A stretch of 40,106 bases of DNA, from the NCBI GenBank assembly GCA_015488555.1, contig WFNO01000115.1, forward strand, positions 1 through 40,106, read 5' to 3'. Shown here piece after piece: positions 28,243-36,414 of the stretch. Position numbers and translations under genes: made by a program. The number at the start of each line of letters is the position of its first letter. Position 1 is the stretch's first letter. Under the pieces are notes generated by a model. That model ran no database searches. It saw only the letters and a program-made list of their open reading frames with translations, and was not told where the DNA came from. The DNA is from Gammaproteobacteria bacterium (GTDB taxonomy: Bacteria; Pseudomonadota; Gammaproteobacteria; SZUA-140).

Positions 28243-28281
28243 GGTTTCCTACCTCGATGTGGATTGGCTGTAACGGCTCGC

Positions 28282-28309
28282 TTGTACTCTTGTAAAACGG
28301 CCGTATAAT
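28282..28309 (+). promoter_or_regulatory. Promoter for tRNA-Glu
   Basis: TTGTAC, 16-nt spacer, perfect TATAAT, pointing at the tRNA gene whose 5' end lies about 48 nt beyond the predicted start of transcription. Confidence 0.6.
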
Positions 28310-28363
28310 AGCCGAAAAAATTTCCCGAAGCTCGCTGAACCTCCCCTAACGAGTACGGACTGC

Positions 28364-28439
28364 GCTCCCTTCGTCTAGCGGCCTAGGACACCGCCCTCTC
28401 ACGGCGGTAACAGGGGTTCGATTCCCCTAGGGAGCGCCA
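28364..28439 (+). tRNA. tRNA-Glu (anticodon CUC)
   Basis: Complete cloverleaf. The acceptor arms are GCTCCCT and AGGGAGC, with discriminator G and an encoded CCA. The anticodon stem is CCGCC/GGCGG around loop CTCTCAC, giving anticodon CTC at 28398-28400. The T arm is AGGGG TTCGATT CCCCT. It decodes GAG. Confidence 0.97.
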
Positions 28440-28440
28440 T

Positions 28441-28738
28441 TCACTTTGATTTCAACAGCTTACGCCAAAACACGGCTTCAGGCAACGTTCGTTCGTTGAC
28501 CTCGAAGGGATCGGCGCGACCTCCCTGCGGGGATTGCTCGGCCCAAGGCAACCGGCGGCGAACCAGACCCGGAACACCGGCCGATATTGGCACAACAGGC
28601 CACACCCCACCGCCACAACATCCGGATGGGGCACGCATTCCACAGCCATGCTCACTGGTTACGATAGTGGGGACGGTGGCCAGCGCAGTCACTGGCCCAC
28701 CCGTTTCGGGGTCGAGGGGGTTGCCGAGAACCATCGGC
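28441..28738. other. Stretch without a supported gene after the tRNA
   Basis: About 300 nt between the tRNA and the HbpS/GlcG-like gene. Open frames exist on both strands (e.g. 28441-28857 minus) but none has a ribosome site or recognisable protein. No copy of the tRNA 3' end that would mark an integration site was noticed. Confidence 0.5.
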
Positions 28739-29335
28739 TCACTCGCCAGGAACAGACGCTCCCGGCGCGTAAGGATGGGCGCCGATGCGCAACAGACCAG
28801 CGCGGGCACAATCCTCGTCCAGATGCGCCCCCGGGGCGCCACCCACGCCGATGCCACCTACCACCTCACTACCGAAGCGGATGGGTAGGCCGCCGCCCAA
28901 CATGAGGATGGAGGCGTTCATGTCCTGCAGTCCCTGCAACTCAGGCTTGCGGGCGATGAGTTCGGCAAAGTGGGTCGTGGGCGCCCGCAGGCTGGTGGCA
29001 GTATAGGCCTTGCGGCGACTGCTGTCCACGGTGTGCACCCCGGCGCCGTCGTCGCGCAGCAACACCCGCAGGACCCCACCACGATCCACCACAGCCACGC
29101 TGACCAGGTAACCACCTGCTCGACACTGCTCGAGGGCAGCCTGTGCGGCCTCCAGGGCGAGGACCAGGGGCAATATGGCCTCCCGCGGCAGCGCAGCCTC
29201 ATCGGTCTTCTCAGCCACTGTTCCAACCGAGGTGCCAGTCGCCGCTCCGGCTACACCCGCCCCCGCGGTGCCAAACATCAAAAGCCCCGCCACACAGAAT
29301 CTCACATATCGCTGGACGGCACGCCAGCGGACCAT
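28739..29335 (-). CDS. HbpS/GlcG family (DUF336) protein, exported
   Basis: A 198-aa protein with a signal peptide (VRFCVAGLLMFGTAGAGVAGAA) followed by a HbpS/GlcG-type domain. Family features: ALEAAQAALEQCRAGGYLVSVAVVDRGGVLRVLLRDDGAGVHTVDSSR is interspersed with KAYTATSLRAPT, GLPIRFGSEVVGGIGVGGAPG and DEDCARAGL. Known members bind heme or cobalamin, or act as accessory proteins of glycolate or diol enzymes. The specific role here is open. The ATG at 29335 (MVRWRAVQRY) is preferred because the upstream 29 residues would spoil the signal peptide. It is not obviously linked to its neighbours. Confidence 0.85.
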   Translation of the reverse strand: MVRWRAVQRYVRFCVAGLLMFGTAGAGVAGAATGTSVGTVAEKTDEAALPREAILPLVLALEAAQAALEQCRAGGYLVSVAVVDRGGVLRVLLRDDGAGVHTVDSSRRKAYTATSLRAPTTHFAELIARKPELQGLQDMNASILMLGGGLPIRFGSEVVGGIGVGGAPGAHLDEDCARAGLLRIGAHPYAPGASVPGE

Positions 29336-29449
29336 CCCAAACCTGATCCCACTTTCCCTGCGGTCTCGCAGGTTTCGCGACCACATCGAGGGGTATTCCG
29401 AACGTACTACCGGCAGGTTCATCGCTGTCCTCCTCGGCCACTCTGAATT

Positions 29450-29713
29450 TCAGACCATTTCCACCACTTCACTCCCCATCTCTGCGGAGGGATCCAACAA
29501 CGGTCCGAGCATGAATGCCAGCGGCGTGAATCCTTGAGACTCGAGGACCTGAGCCATATCCTCCCAACTACACTGAGGGTCGGCCTCCTGCACTGCAGCC
29601 AACAGGGTGGTGACCCGGCGATAGGCCTCATGCTGCTCGAAATCCAGGGGAATCTGCAACAGGCGCAGATCCCGGAGATCGGCAGCGGGCAAGATCATGT
29701 ACCGGACGGACAT
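29450..29713 (-). CDS. Small hypothetical protein (87 aa)
   Basis: I do not recognise this protein. It begins MSVRYMILPAADLRDLRL, is soluble-looking and contains WEDMAQVLESQGFTPLAF. A strong GAGGAGGA 7 nt upstream of the ATG argues that it is a real gene. No membrane segment or cysteine motif is present. It lies between the HbpS-like gene and the phosphatase pseudogene, pointing away from the latter. Confidence 0.6.
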   Translation of the reverse strand: MSVRYMILPAADLRDLRLLQIPLDFEQHEAYRRVTTLLAAVQEADPQCSWEDMAQVLESQGFTPLAFMLGPLLDPSAEMGSEVVEMV

Positions 29714-29755
29714 GTGTCATTCCTCCTCGTTGCGGGGATGCATTCGAGTGTAGTG

Positions 29756-30316
29756 CATCGGTACAGGCTGAACAATGCCGTCGACCTCATCGATCGCGGC
29801 CCGGAATCCTCTGCCGTGCTGGAATGGCTGGCACAGCCCTAGTTTCACAGCGTTTGCGGCAACCATGAAGCCATGCTCCTGGAGCAGGATGGAGACGTGC
29901 AGCGCCTGGCCTGGTGGCTGCGCTGCAATGGCGAGCAATGGTGGGAGGAACTGGCCCCGAAACAGCGCCGGGATTGCCTCGAAGCCTTTGCCCGCCTACC
30001 CCTGGCATTGGAGATCGAAGCCGCCGATGGCTACGTGGGCATCGTCCATGCCGACGTACCACCTTGGTTGGACTGGCCTGCCTTGCACGCACTCCTTCAG
30101 ACCCAAGACCCGGATTTACGCCATTACCTGCTCTGGGAACGGCGCCGCATCTCCTTCCTGGACGACACCCCGGTGGCTGACATCCAGCGCGTCTTCTGTG
30201 GGCATACTCCGTTGTCTCTACCCCGCCGGCTGGGTAACGTCTATTTCATCGACACCAGTATCTGTTACGGGGGCGAAGTGGCGATCTTGTCCCTTGCCGG
30301 CGAGCCTGCCGCTTGA
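29756..30316 (+). pseudogene. Metallophosphatase (lambda PP-like), truncated with an amber codon
   Basis: One frame reads DLIDRGPESSAVLEWLAQP, then TAG at 29840-29842, then FHSVCGNHEAMLLEQDG. The rest follows in the same frame: IVHADVPPWLDW, YLLWERRRIS, VFCGHTPLSLPRRLGNVYFIDTSICYGG. This is the order of lambda-type Ser/Thr protein phosphatases (DxVDRG, GNHE, H, GHTP). In relatives a Trp follows the Pro (PWF), so the stop is most simply TGG changed to TAG. The first ~40 residues with the GDxHG metal motif are also missing. The gene is therefore dead, unless the downstream part from ATG 29873 is made alone, which lacks essential metal ligands. Confidence 0.85.
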
Positions 30317-30340
30317 AAAAGCTACCGGCCGCATGCGCCC

Positions 30341-30742
30341 TCAGGCTGGCAATTTCAACCAGTACAGGAGAATGCCTGCAAAGGAGATGATGCCTAGAAC
30401 GATGAGGTAGAGGCGATAGTGATCGTCGCGGCGGCGCAGCCGATGACGGTTGAGCCACAGCCCCGCCACGCTGGCAGTCAGTCCCAGTACCATGGCATAA
30501 AAGATGTAGCGGGCCAGTTCCAGGTCCCAGTACGGACGCAGTGAAGACGGCAGGCCCAGACGTTCCAGCAAGCGTGGATCGATGAAGGTTTCTTGGGGCC
30601 GGGCCAAATCGAACATGGCCAGAGCCGCGAACAGACACAGCCAGCCGACGATGCCGAACAGGCGCATCAACAACAACCAAATATCTTCGCCGCGCCGGCG
30701 TTCTCGAAAGATATCTCGCTTTTTCAATACGCCTTTACGCAC
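30341..30742 (-). CDS. Small inner-membrane protein, unknown function
   Basis: A 133-aa protein with three predicted membrane helices: LLMRLFGIVGWLCLFAALAMF, YIFYAMVLGLTASVAGLWL and LYLIVLGIISFAGILLYWL. A basic N-terminus (RKGVLKKRDIFRERRR) suggests it faces the cytoplasm. No functional motif is evident. The start is uncertain: GTG 30742 is used, but TTG 30727 or the internal ATG before RLFGIVGW is possible. Convergent with the phosphatase pseudogene. Confidence 0.65.
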   Translation of the reverse strand: MRKGVLKKRDIFRERRRGEDIWLLLMRLFGIVGWLCLFAALAMFDLARPQETFIDPRLLERLGLPSSLRPYWDLELARYIFYAMVLGLTASVAGLWLNRHRLRRRDDHYRLYLIVLGIISFAGILLYWLKLPA

Positions 30743-31015
30743 GCCCCATCTCTCTGTCGCCCCGGCACGTAGGCACGGGCGGACCTGCGTCCGCCGTACC
30801 GGTGTCAGAAAGATCTCTTCATCTTGATCTGTATCGGCCGTACCTGCCGCCGAGATGAATGGGAGCGGAGTCGGAGCCTCACCAGCTTCTATCCGCGTGC
30901 GGATTCACGCCACGAGTGCTTGGGAAAGATCTCGACGAGAAAGGTGAACACCAAGACGGATAAGGGCCAAGATAGATACAGGGGTGCAGGAGGGGCAGGC
31001 GACCCGCTCCCAGCC

Positions 31016-31129
31016 TCAATGGCCGGCAGCCGCCCGACCGTCACCGGTCTTCTTCTTGCGCGGACGAGGCTTGCCATAGGTGCCGCGCCAGATCTTGCCG
31101 CGGCGAGTGCGTCGGTCACCCTTTCCCAT
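31016..31129 (-). CDS. 30S ribosomal protein bTHX
   Basis: A 37-aa basic protein missed by the ORF track: [20 protein letters not shown] followed by PRPRKKK and a short tail. This is the pattern of the THX family (MGKGD..TRRGKI..G.YGK.RP), a small peptide at the top of the 30S head, known from Thermus and found in some other bacteria. AGGAGGT lies 6 nt before the ATG, and a good sigma70 promoter (TTGAGA/TATGAT) lies about 40 nt upstream. It is a monocistronic gene. Convergent shadow ORFs in this stretch should be ignored. Confidence 0.92.
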   Translation of the reverse strand: MGKGDRRTRRGKIWRGTYGKPRPRKKKTGDGRAAAGH

Positions 31130-31165
31130 GTGTCTACCTCCTTAGCTCGTAATCGCCGTGCTGAA

Positions 31166-31194
31166 ATCATATATGGTACGAGAACTTATCTCAA
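31166..31194 (-). promoter_or_regulatory. Sigma70 promoter for bTHX
   Basis: On the minus strand TTGAGA, 17-nt spacer, TATGAT, followed by a leader of about 30 nt to the THX ATG. Confidence 0.65.
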
Positions 31195-31311
31195 CACTCC
31201 CCGCAGCCGCGCACTGGGCAATTTTCGGTGGCGACGGCGGACGCCCAATCGAAAATCGCCGACACCTGTGATTACGACTCCGGACAGCACCGTCCGTTTC
31301 CGGAACGGGCT

Positions 31312-32337
31312 TCAGGGATGAGCTGTTAGGGGCGGAATCTCTGGTGTGGATCTTTGAGGCGGGCTCCATGGAACTGTCAGCCGTAGGGGGGGGTATCCCA
31401 AATCTCGCAGCTCCGCGAGCAGGCTGTCTGCCCCCAGCAGATGAGCTGCGCCCACCACCACGAAATAGCGGCGCCCCGGCTGCACCATCTCCAGGAGGCG
31501 CCGTACCATGGCCCGGTCGCGAGTTCGAAGCAGGCGCTGATACAAGATCTTGCCTTGTGGCGAGTCACTGAACCCTTCCATCAACAGCCGCTCCAGCACC
31601 TTCGTCCGGCCGCAGTACCAAGCCTCCAGGAGGGCACGAAAATACTCACCGCTCTCAGACAGGGTCTCAAGAGCCTGCTCGAGCAGGGCCTCTTGCACAG
31701 TGTATGGCAATTCGTCCAGAAAAGACCACTGGGCCTCCAACCCCTCCAATTCCAGCACCGGTTTGTCCACCCGCGCTGCGGCCTGGAGAAAGTGCCGGTC
31801 GACACCCCAGCGCGCTTCGTAACCCGCTTCCTGCAGAGCGGCCACCGTGAGACCCATGGCTACCAGCCAGGGTTTGCGCGTGCGCAAACCTTCCAGGGTC
31901 AAATCCAGGCGCGCCGCTGCCCGCACCAGAGCCTGCCAACCCTGGGCTGACAAATGTTGCTCCAAGGTTTCACCCTGCGGCAGACGTCCCCGCCGAGAGA
32001 TCCACGTCGCTGCCTGCGCCGACGAAACGGCATGAACGTCAGCTTCCACTACGAGGAAATCAGCGGCGGTGAAATGCCGTTCGATCTGTTCCGGCAGGGG
32101 ATAGAGGGCCGGCTCACCGAAATGGATGGATCCCAGGAAATGAATGACGGCCCCGCGGACCTCCACCCGCCACAGGGGTGGCAACCGGCAAGGGGGAGAG
32201 GTATCCTCCGGTGCCGCAATCTCCCCAGCCTCAACCGCGGCGGGCGCCTCCCACAGCAATCCCGGCAGGAACGACACCAGCAACAACAGGCCCGCCAGCA
32301 CTATGCCTCGGACACGCTCTGAATGAGGCTTCATCAT
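31312..32337 (-). CDS. TraB/GumN family protein, exported
   Basis: A 341-aa TraB/GumN (Tiki-like) protein. The N-terminal hydrophobic segment IVLAGLLLLVSFLPGLLW suggests a signal peptide or anchor. The first conserved motif is HFLGSIHFGEPALYPLP and the second is FVVVGAAHLLGADSLLAELRDLGY; both are family hallmarks with putative metal-binding histidines and glutamates. Relatives of animal Tiki are proteases, but the bacterial function is not established. The ATG pair at 32337/32334 (MMKPHSERV) is chosen; the track's 95-residue extension runs over the promoter region of the divergent hslR. Confidence 0.87.
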   Translation of the reverse strand: MMKPHSERVRGIVLAGLLLLVSFLPGLLWEAPAAVEAGEIAAPEDTSPPCRLPPLWRVEVRGAVIHFLGSIHFGEPALYPLPEQIERHFTAADFLVVEADVHAVSSAQAATWISRRGRLPQGETLEQHLSAQGWQALVRAAARLDLTLEGLRTRKPWLVAMGLTVAALQEAGYEARWGVDRHFLQAAARVDKPVLELEGLEAQWSFLDELPYTVQEALLEQALETLSESGEYFRALLEAWYCGRTKVLERLLMEGFSDSPQGKILYQRLLRTRDRAMVRRLLEMVQPGRRYFVVVGAAHLLGADSLLAELRDLGYPPLRLTVPWSPPQRSTPEIPPLTAHP

Positions 32338-32479
32338 CGTTTGTCTTGATATTCCAGCAATGCATGGAATCATGCCAAGATATTCCTGCGCATTCCTGTG
32401 CCAGATCGCTACCGGCACGCCCTTCCGGATAACCGAGCCGAAATCGCAACATGATGAGAATTCAGGAACGCATTGGAAC

Positions 32480-32909
<430 letters not shown>

Positions 32910-32917
<8 letters not shown>

Positions 32918-33008
32918 AGTTCACGCCCCCTTGCTGGAAGGCGTGTTGCTCCGCTGTCATCGGCGCTTCTTGGCCGATGTGCGGCTCGCCGACAGCACCT
33001 TACAATAC
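32910..33008 (+). pseudogene. sfsA: sfsA remnant (N-terminus only)
   Basis: A GTG overlapping the hslR stop opens a frame reading APLLEGVLLRCHRRFLADVRLAD. This corresponds to the N-terminal OB-fold part of SfsA (typically ..PLLxGxLxxRxxRFLADVxL). After about 30 residues similarity ends (YETRRNDPEAKS) and the conserved PNTG and later domains are absent. I read it as the stump of a deleted sfsA. The remaining frame to 33188 looks non-coding. Confidence 0.65.
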
Positions 33009-33135
33009 GAAACAAGACGGAACGATCCAGAGGCAAAGTCGGTAACGAGAGTGAAAGCGGAAACCATGCGCGCAAACGGCTGCAAAAGGGAGAAAAAAGT
33101 GGGAATCGAGCACAGGGAAGGCGTGCCGGGCAGCC

Positions 33136-33339
33136 TCATTCACCCTTTTCGATCTGGCGCGCCCGCTCCCGCTTACCTACCCAGATGATGAGAGCCACAG
33201 GCAACACCACCACCAGCAGCACCGCCAGTAACACCAGCAAGGTCCCAGGAGTGGACTCGGAAGTCGCCAGAGAACCCAGGAAGAACACCACCGCGGCGGC
33301 ACTGCCGCTATAGATGAGAAATCGTTTCAGTTCCTTCAT
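33136..33339 (-). CDS. Small membrane protein (67 aa)
   Basis: Starts MKELKRFLIYSGSAAAVVFF and has two hydrophobic helices, the second LLVLLAVLLVVVLPVALIIWV, then a basic end GKRERARQIEKGE. AGAGGGG stands just before the ATG at 33339; the track's upstream ORF adds 21 residues that are not needed. No family recognised. It is divergent from the next small gene. Confidence 0.6.
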   Translation of the reverse strand: MKELKRFLIYSGSAAAVVFFLGSLATSESTPGTLLVLLAVLLVVVLPVALIIWVGKRERARQIEKGE

Positions 33340-33570
33340 AACCCCTCTTTGCTCCTTCGGTGGGCACACATCCCGATTCACTGCCCCAATATCTGCCTCC
33401 ATGATAGCTCAAATGACAGGGGGTTTCATGCCCGCTCCCCTTCCTGCCCACGCTTTCCGTAGCGCCTTAGGAGCCCCCGCTGGCCCTACGACGGCGCAGG
33501 TTCTCCACTCTCAATCTCCACCCGTGCCTGCCGATAACCCTCGATGGAGGAACCAGGAGGAGCAATCATC

Positions 33571-33792
33571 ATGAACCATGCGTCTACAGCCCGCGACACT
33601 ACCGATCGTGCCCATTATCGCATCGGAAGCATTTTCTTCCAAAGCACCATCGATGGTACTAACGCCGGCTGGTACATCACCATCCACGGCGGCAACGTCT
33701 ATGGCCCCTTCCGGGAGAAGAACGTGGCCAAGACCATTCTCGCTGGTCTACTGAAAAAGGCCAACGAACACCAGGAAGACGGCTCTTATTGA
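33571..33792 (+). CDS. Small conserved-looking protein (73 aa)
   Basis: Starts MNHASTARDTTDRAHYR after a strong GGAGGAG, 9 nt upstream. The core GWYITIHGGNVYGPFREKNVAKTILAGLLK resembles small gammaproteobacterial proteins with a GWYF...GPF...A motif (DUF6316-like), but I am not certain of the match. Soluble, function unknown. The track's longer ORF reads through the ribosome site and is unlikely. Confidence 0.65.
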   Translation: MNHASTARDTTDRAHYRIGSIFFQSTIDGTNAGWYITIHGGNVYGPFREKNVAKTILAGLLKKANEHQEDGSY

Positions 33793-33937
33793 GTGAGAAA
33801 AGGCCGTAGCAACGTCCGGATCACACCAGCCTGGAGCCCCGCAGCCGCCAAACTGCACTCCTCGCTGCGCCGCACGGCGAGAGATGGGGGCCACCGCTGA
33901 AAATGGCGCAAGATACTGAACCCCAAGAGACAACACC

Positions 33938-35242
33938 GTGTCGCATACGGATCAGTTCTTCGTACTCGCCATCTTCCTTGGCCTGCTGGTAGCTTGTGGA
34001 GGTGGAACCACCCCTCTCTACACCAACGACTCGGGGGGTGCCTTTGACACTTCCTCCACACCCACCTTTCAGATCCCCGCCGGGTTCGGCAACCCTGGTG
34101 GAAGGGCTGCCGCACCGGGAGAACGCTCGGGGGGAGTGAACTCCACTCCGGCTCCCGCGAGCATGAATCCCGCCCTTGTCGATGGAGGTGCTCCGACCTC
34201 GAATCCAGTTTCGAACCCAGATTCGAATCGGTCCTCAGACGAGCGACTCGCTGAATCGGTTCTCGAGGTGATCGATGTCCTGAGCGGCGTGGGCAGTTCC
34301 GGAGCGGAACTGGGTCGCGTGGGTGATGCGATCTTCTCCACGGGCCTGCGCTGGCGGATCGCTCTGCCTGTCTCCATGGCGGGCGATACCAAAATCGACC
34401 TGGAAAATACCGGCCTGCTGCACGGACTCAGCGTCATCCTGATGCGCCTGCAACAGACCCCCCAGCCCATCGCCGCATCCCTGCGCGCCCTAGGCGCAGG
34501 ACACGGGGGAGGACAATTTCCGAGTACAGGCATGCTAAGCTACTCTTGCGGCAAGGACGCCACAGATTCCATCCTGAGAACGGGAAACCCAGCAGCTTCC
34601 GAGGATCCGGGACGTTATGAAGTACAGAGTCTGCAGGTCCCCGAGGGCGCCGGCTTTTTTCTCGGCGGCAAGGTCCTCACGGTGCAATTCTACAACTGCC
34701 TGCTAGACGGCCACCGCCTCAATGGCGGCTTCAACCTTTCCACGTTCACTGTCTACGAACCCCCGGCGCAGGACGGTGTGTATCGCAAGGAGATTCGCGC
34801 CGAACTTTCTTTCAACGGCCTCAACGTGCGGCGCGGCTTGGGAGAAGCAGAACTGTCTACGGAAAACGGTTCCCGGACCTTGCTGCAAGTCACCTATGCC
34901 GGTGACGGGCGGGTGCTGTCCATCCGCCTTGACAGTGGACACCTCACTCTCAGCCGCGCAGGCAATCAAAACGAACGCCTCCGGAATCTGATACTCCAAC
35001 GCGAGGCATACCTAAACGGTGGCGGATGGACTTTGGAAGTCTCTGGCGCTTTGATCAGCAGCATCACCGAAACCCGCATCGAAGTGGAAACTCCAGAACC
35101 CCTGCGCTGGCTGCCGGAGGCAGACCGCCCCTTCTCCGGCATCCTCACGATCCACCAAGGCTCCACCCCACTCCGCATTACCTTCCTCGACGCTCCCCTC
35201 CTAGAGAGGGTCGGTGACGAACAAGACCCATTCCAATTCTAG
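33938..35242 (+). CDS. Lipoprotein of unknown function
   Basis: A 434-aa protein with a lipobox: hydrophobic FFVLAIFLGLLVAC followed by Gly at +2, so probably outer-membrane anchored. Residues ~22-105 are a Pro/Ser/Thr/Asn-rich linker containing SNPVSNPDSNRS, encoded by three 12-nt repeat units. The rest is beta-strand-rich with no domain I recognise, e.g. GAGFFLGGKVLTVQFYNCLL and HLTLSRAGNQN. Two Cys (LSYSCGKD, YNCLLDG) could form a disulfide. It uses GTG 33938 with a poor ribosome site. A small hairpin with a T-run follows at 35421. Confidence 0.75.
   Translation: MSHTDQFFVLAIFLGLLVACGGGTTPLYTNDSGGAFDTSSTPTFQIPAGFGNPGGRAAAPGERSGGVNSTPAPASMNPALVDGGAPTSNPVSNPDSNRSSDERLAESVLEVIDVLSGVGSSGAELGRVGDAIFSTGLRWRIALPVSMAGDTKIDLENTGLLHGLSVILMRLQQTPQPIAASLRALGAGHGGGQFPSTGMLSYSCGKDATDSILRTGNPAASEDPGRYEVQSLQVPEGAGFFLGGKVLTVQFYNCLLDGHRLNGGFNLSTFTVYEPPAQDGVYRKEIRAELSFNGLNVRRGLGEAELSTENGSRTLLQVTYAGDGRVLSIRLDSGHLTLSRAGNQNERLRNLILQREAYLNGGGWTLEVSGALISSITETRIEVETPEPLRWLPEADRPFSGILTIHQGSTPLRITFLDAPLLERVGDEQDPFQF
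34199..34234. repeat. Three 12-nt tandem units in the lipoprotein linker
   Basis: TCGAATCCAGTT, TCGAACCCAGAT and TCGAATCGGTCC in exact register, encoding SNPVSNPDSNRS. Confidence 0.8.
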
Positions 35243-35420
35243 GGATTAGTGACAAACGAGAATCATTCTCGTCCTTACTGTCCCATCTTGTTCATCCCGG
35301 TTCACCTCGAATCCGTACTTTGGACGGCATTGGAGCAGATCTGTCGTGAAAAACACACGGAAAGACGAGAGAATGACGCAAGGGGCCATCTATTGAAAAC
35401 GCCTCTTTTGAAATTTGAGT

Positions 35421-35438
35421 GGGTAGTTTACCCTTTTT
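35421..35438 (+). terminator. Small T-tailed hairpin
   Basis: GGGTA, loop GTT, TACCC, then TTTTT, 179 nt after the lipoprotein stop and just before the convergent cyclase. The stem is short, so strength is doubtful. The remaining gap from 35243 shows nothing else. Confidence 0.35.
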
Positions 35439-35445
35439 GCTGAGA

Positions 35446-36411
35446 TTAGACGGCTTCTTTATAGAGACACCATTGATTGCGCCCGCCATGCTTGGCCTGG
35501 TAGAGGGCCTTGTCCGCACATTCTATCCACTGCACTGGCCCCTCCATGAATTCCGCCAATTCAGCGATCCCGGAACTTATGGTCCAACGAACGGAGCCCT
35601 GTTCACAGTCCAGGGTCTGGCTGGCCATCCGGCGCCGCAGACGCTCGGCTACCAGTTGTGCCTCTTTGGCATTGGTGTCCACCAGGATCAGGCAGAATTC
35701 CTCGCCCCCATAGCGCGCAGCAATGTCGGTATCGCGGATGGATGTACGTACCACCCCGGCGGTGGCCTGGAGAATAGCATTACCGATCTGGTGACCATAC
35801 GTGTCGTTGATCTTCTTGAAATGATCAATATCGAACATAAGTAGCGTACAAGGCTGAAAGGTACGCCGGCTGCGCTTGAATTCCCGCTCCAAACATTCTT
35901 CGAAATAGGCACGATTGAAAAGCTGTGTCAAATGATCCGTACGGTTGAGTCGCTCCAGGCGCTGATTGGCCTCCTGCAGATCCAGTTTGTGCACCGCGGT
36001 ATCGGTGACGTCGTAGAGGATCAACCCCAGATGACTGACCTCCCCTCCCAGTGACAGCAGAGGCACGAAGGTGACATTCTGGTACATGTGAGCCGCGGTA
36101 CCGGTGATGGGCCGGTAGTTCTTGAAGCGGAATAGAAACGGACGCTGTTCCCAGGTCACGAAGGCACGACAGCCGAGCTGGAAAACGGGTTCCGCTTTGC
36201 GCTGAAACCAGCTCCGGGGGATGTCCGGAAAGAGTTCGAACAGGGAATGGCCGATCACATCGCTCGGGCGCCGGCCGCTATGATTCTCCATGAAACTGTT
36301 CCAGATCTGGATGCGATAGTCCCGGTCAAGGACCACCAGTCCCACATCCAGTGCCTGAAGCAAGTGGATGAACCAGTGCATCTCGCGAATGTCGATCTTG
36401 CCGGTCTCCAT
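35446..36411 (-). CDS. PAS-GGDEF diguanylate cyclase
   Basis: Makes c-di-GMP from two GTP. The 321-aa soluble protein has an N-terminal PAS-like domain (~10-130; LLQALDVGLVVLDRDYRIQIWN), a short coiled linker (LDLQEANQRLERLNRTDHLTQL) and a GGDEF domain (~160-315). The domain contains LLMFDIDHFKKINDTYGH, the active site RYGGEEF and, five residues before it, RDTD, an intact RxxD inhibitory site. So it should be active and product-inhibited. It starts 3 nt after the response-regulator gene, so the two form one operon and the regulator may control this enzyme. The PAS ligand is unknown. Confidence 0.93.
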   Translation of the reverse strand: METGKIDIREMHWFIHLLQALDVGLVVLDRDYRIQIWNSFMENHSGRRPSDVIGHSLFELFPDIPRSWFQRKAEPVFQLGCRAFVTWEQRPFLFRFKNYRPITGTAAHMYQNVTFVPLLSLGGEVSHLGLILYDVTDTAVHKLDLQEANQRLERLNRTDHLTQLFNRAYFEECLEREFKRSRRTFQPCTLLMFDIDHFKKINDTYGHQIGNAILQATAGVVRTSIRDTDIAARYGGEEFCLILVDTNAKEAQLVAERLRRRMASQTLDCEQGSVRWTISSGIAELAEFMEGPVQWIECADKALYQAKHGGRNQWCLYKEAV

Positions 36412-36414
36412 GCT

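Noticed and set aside
28364-28439. tRNA-Glu as an integration site for a genomic island
   Set aside because: No integrase and no second copy of the tRNA 3' end was seen within the window.
28441-28857. 138-aa minus-strand ORF with a phrase resembling an aldehyde-dehydrogenase motif (GNPLDPET)
   Set aside because: Only one short resemblance, overlaps the HbpS-like gene in another frame and has no ribosome site.
29717-29938. 73-aa minus-strand ORF
   Set aside because: Antisense of the phosphatase pseudogene, no family sequence.
30889-31170. 93-aa minus-strand ORF ending in a hydrophobic stretch
   Set aside because: Overlaps bTHX in another frame; no ribosome site for the hydrophobic part.
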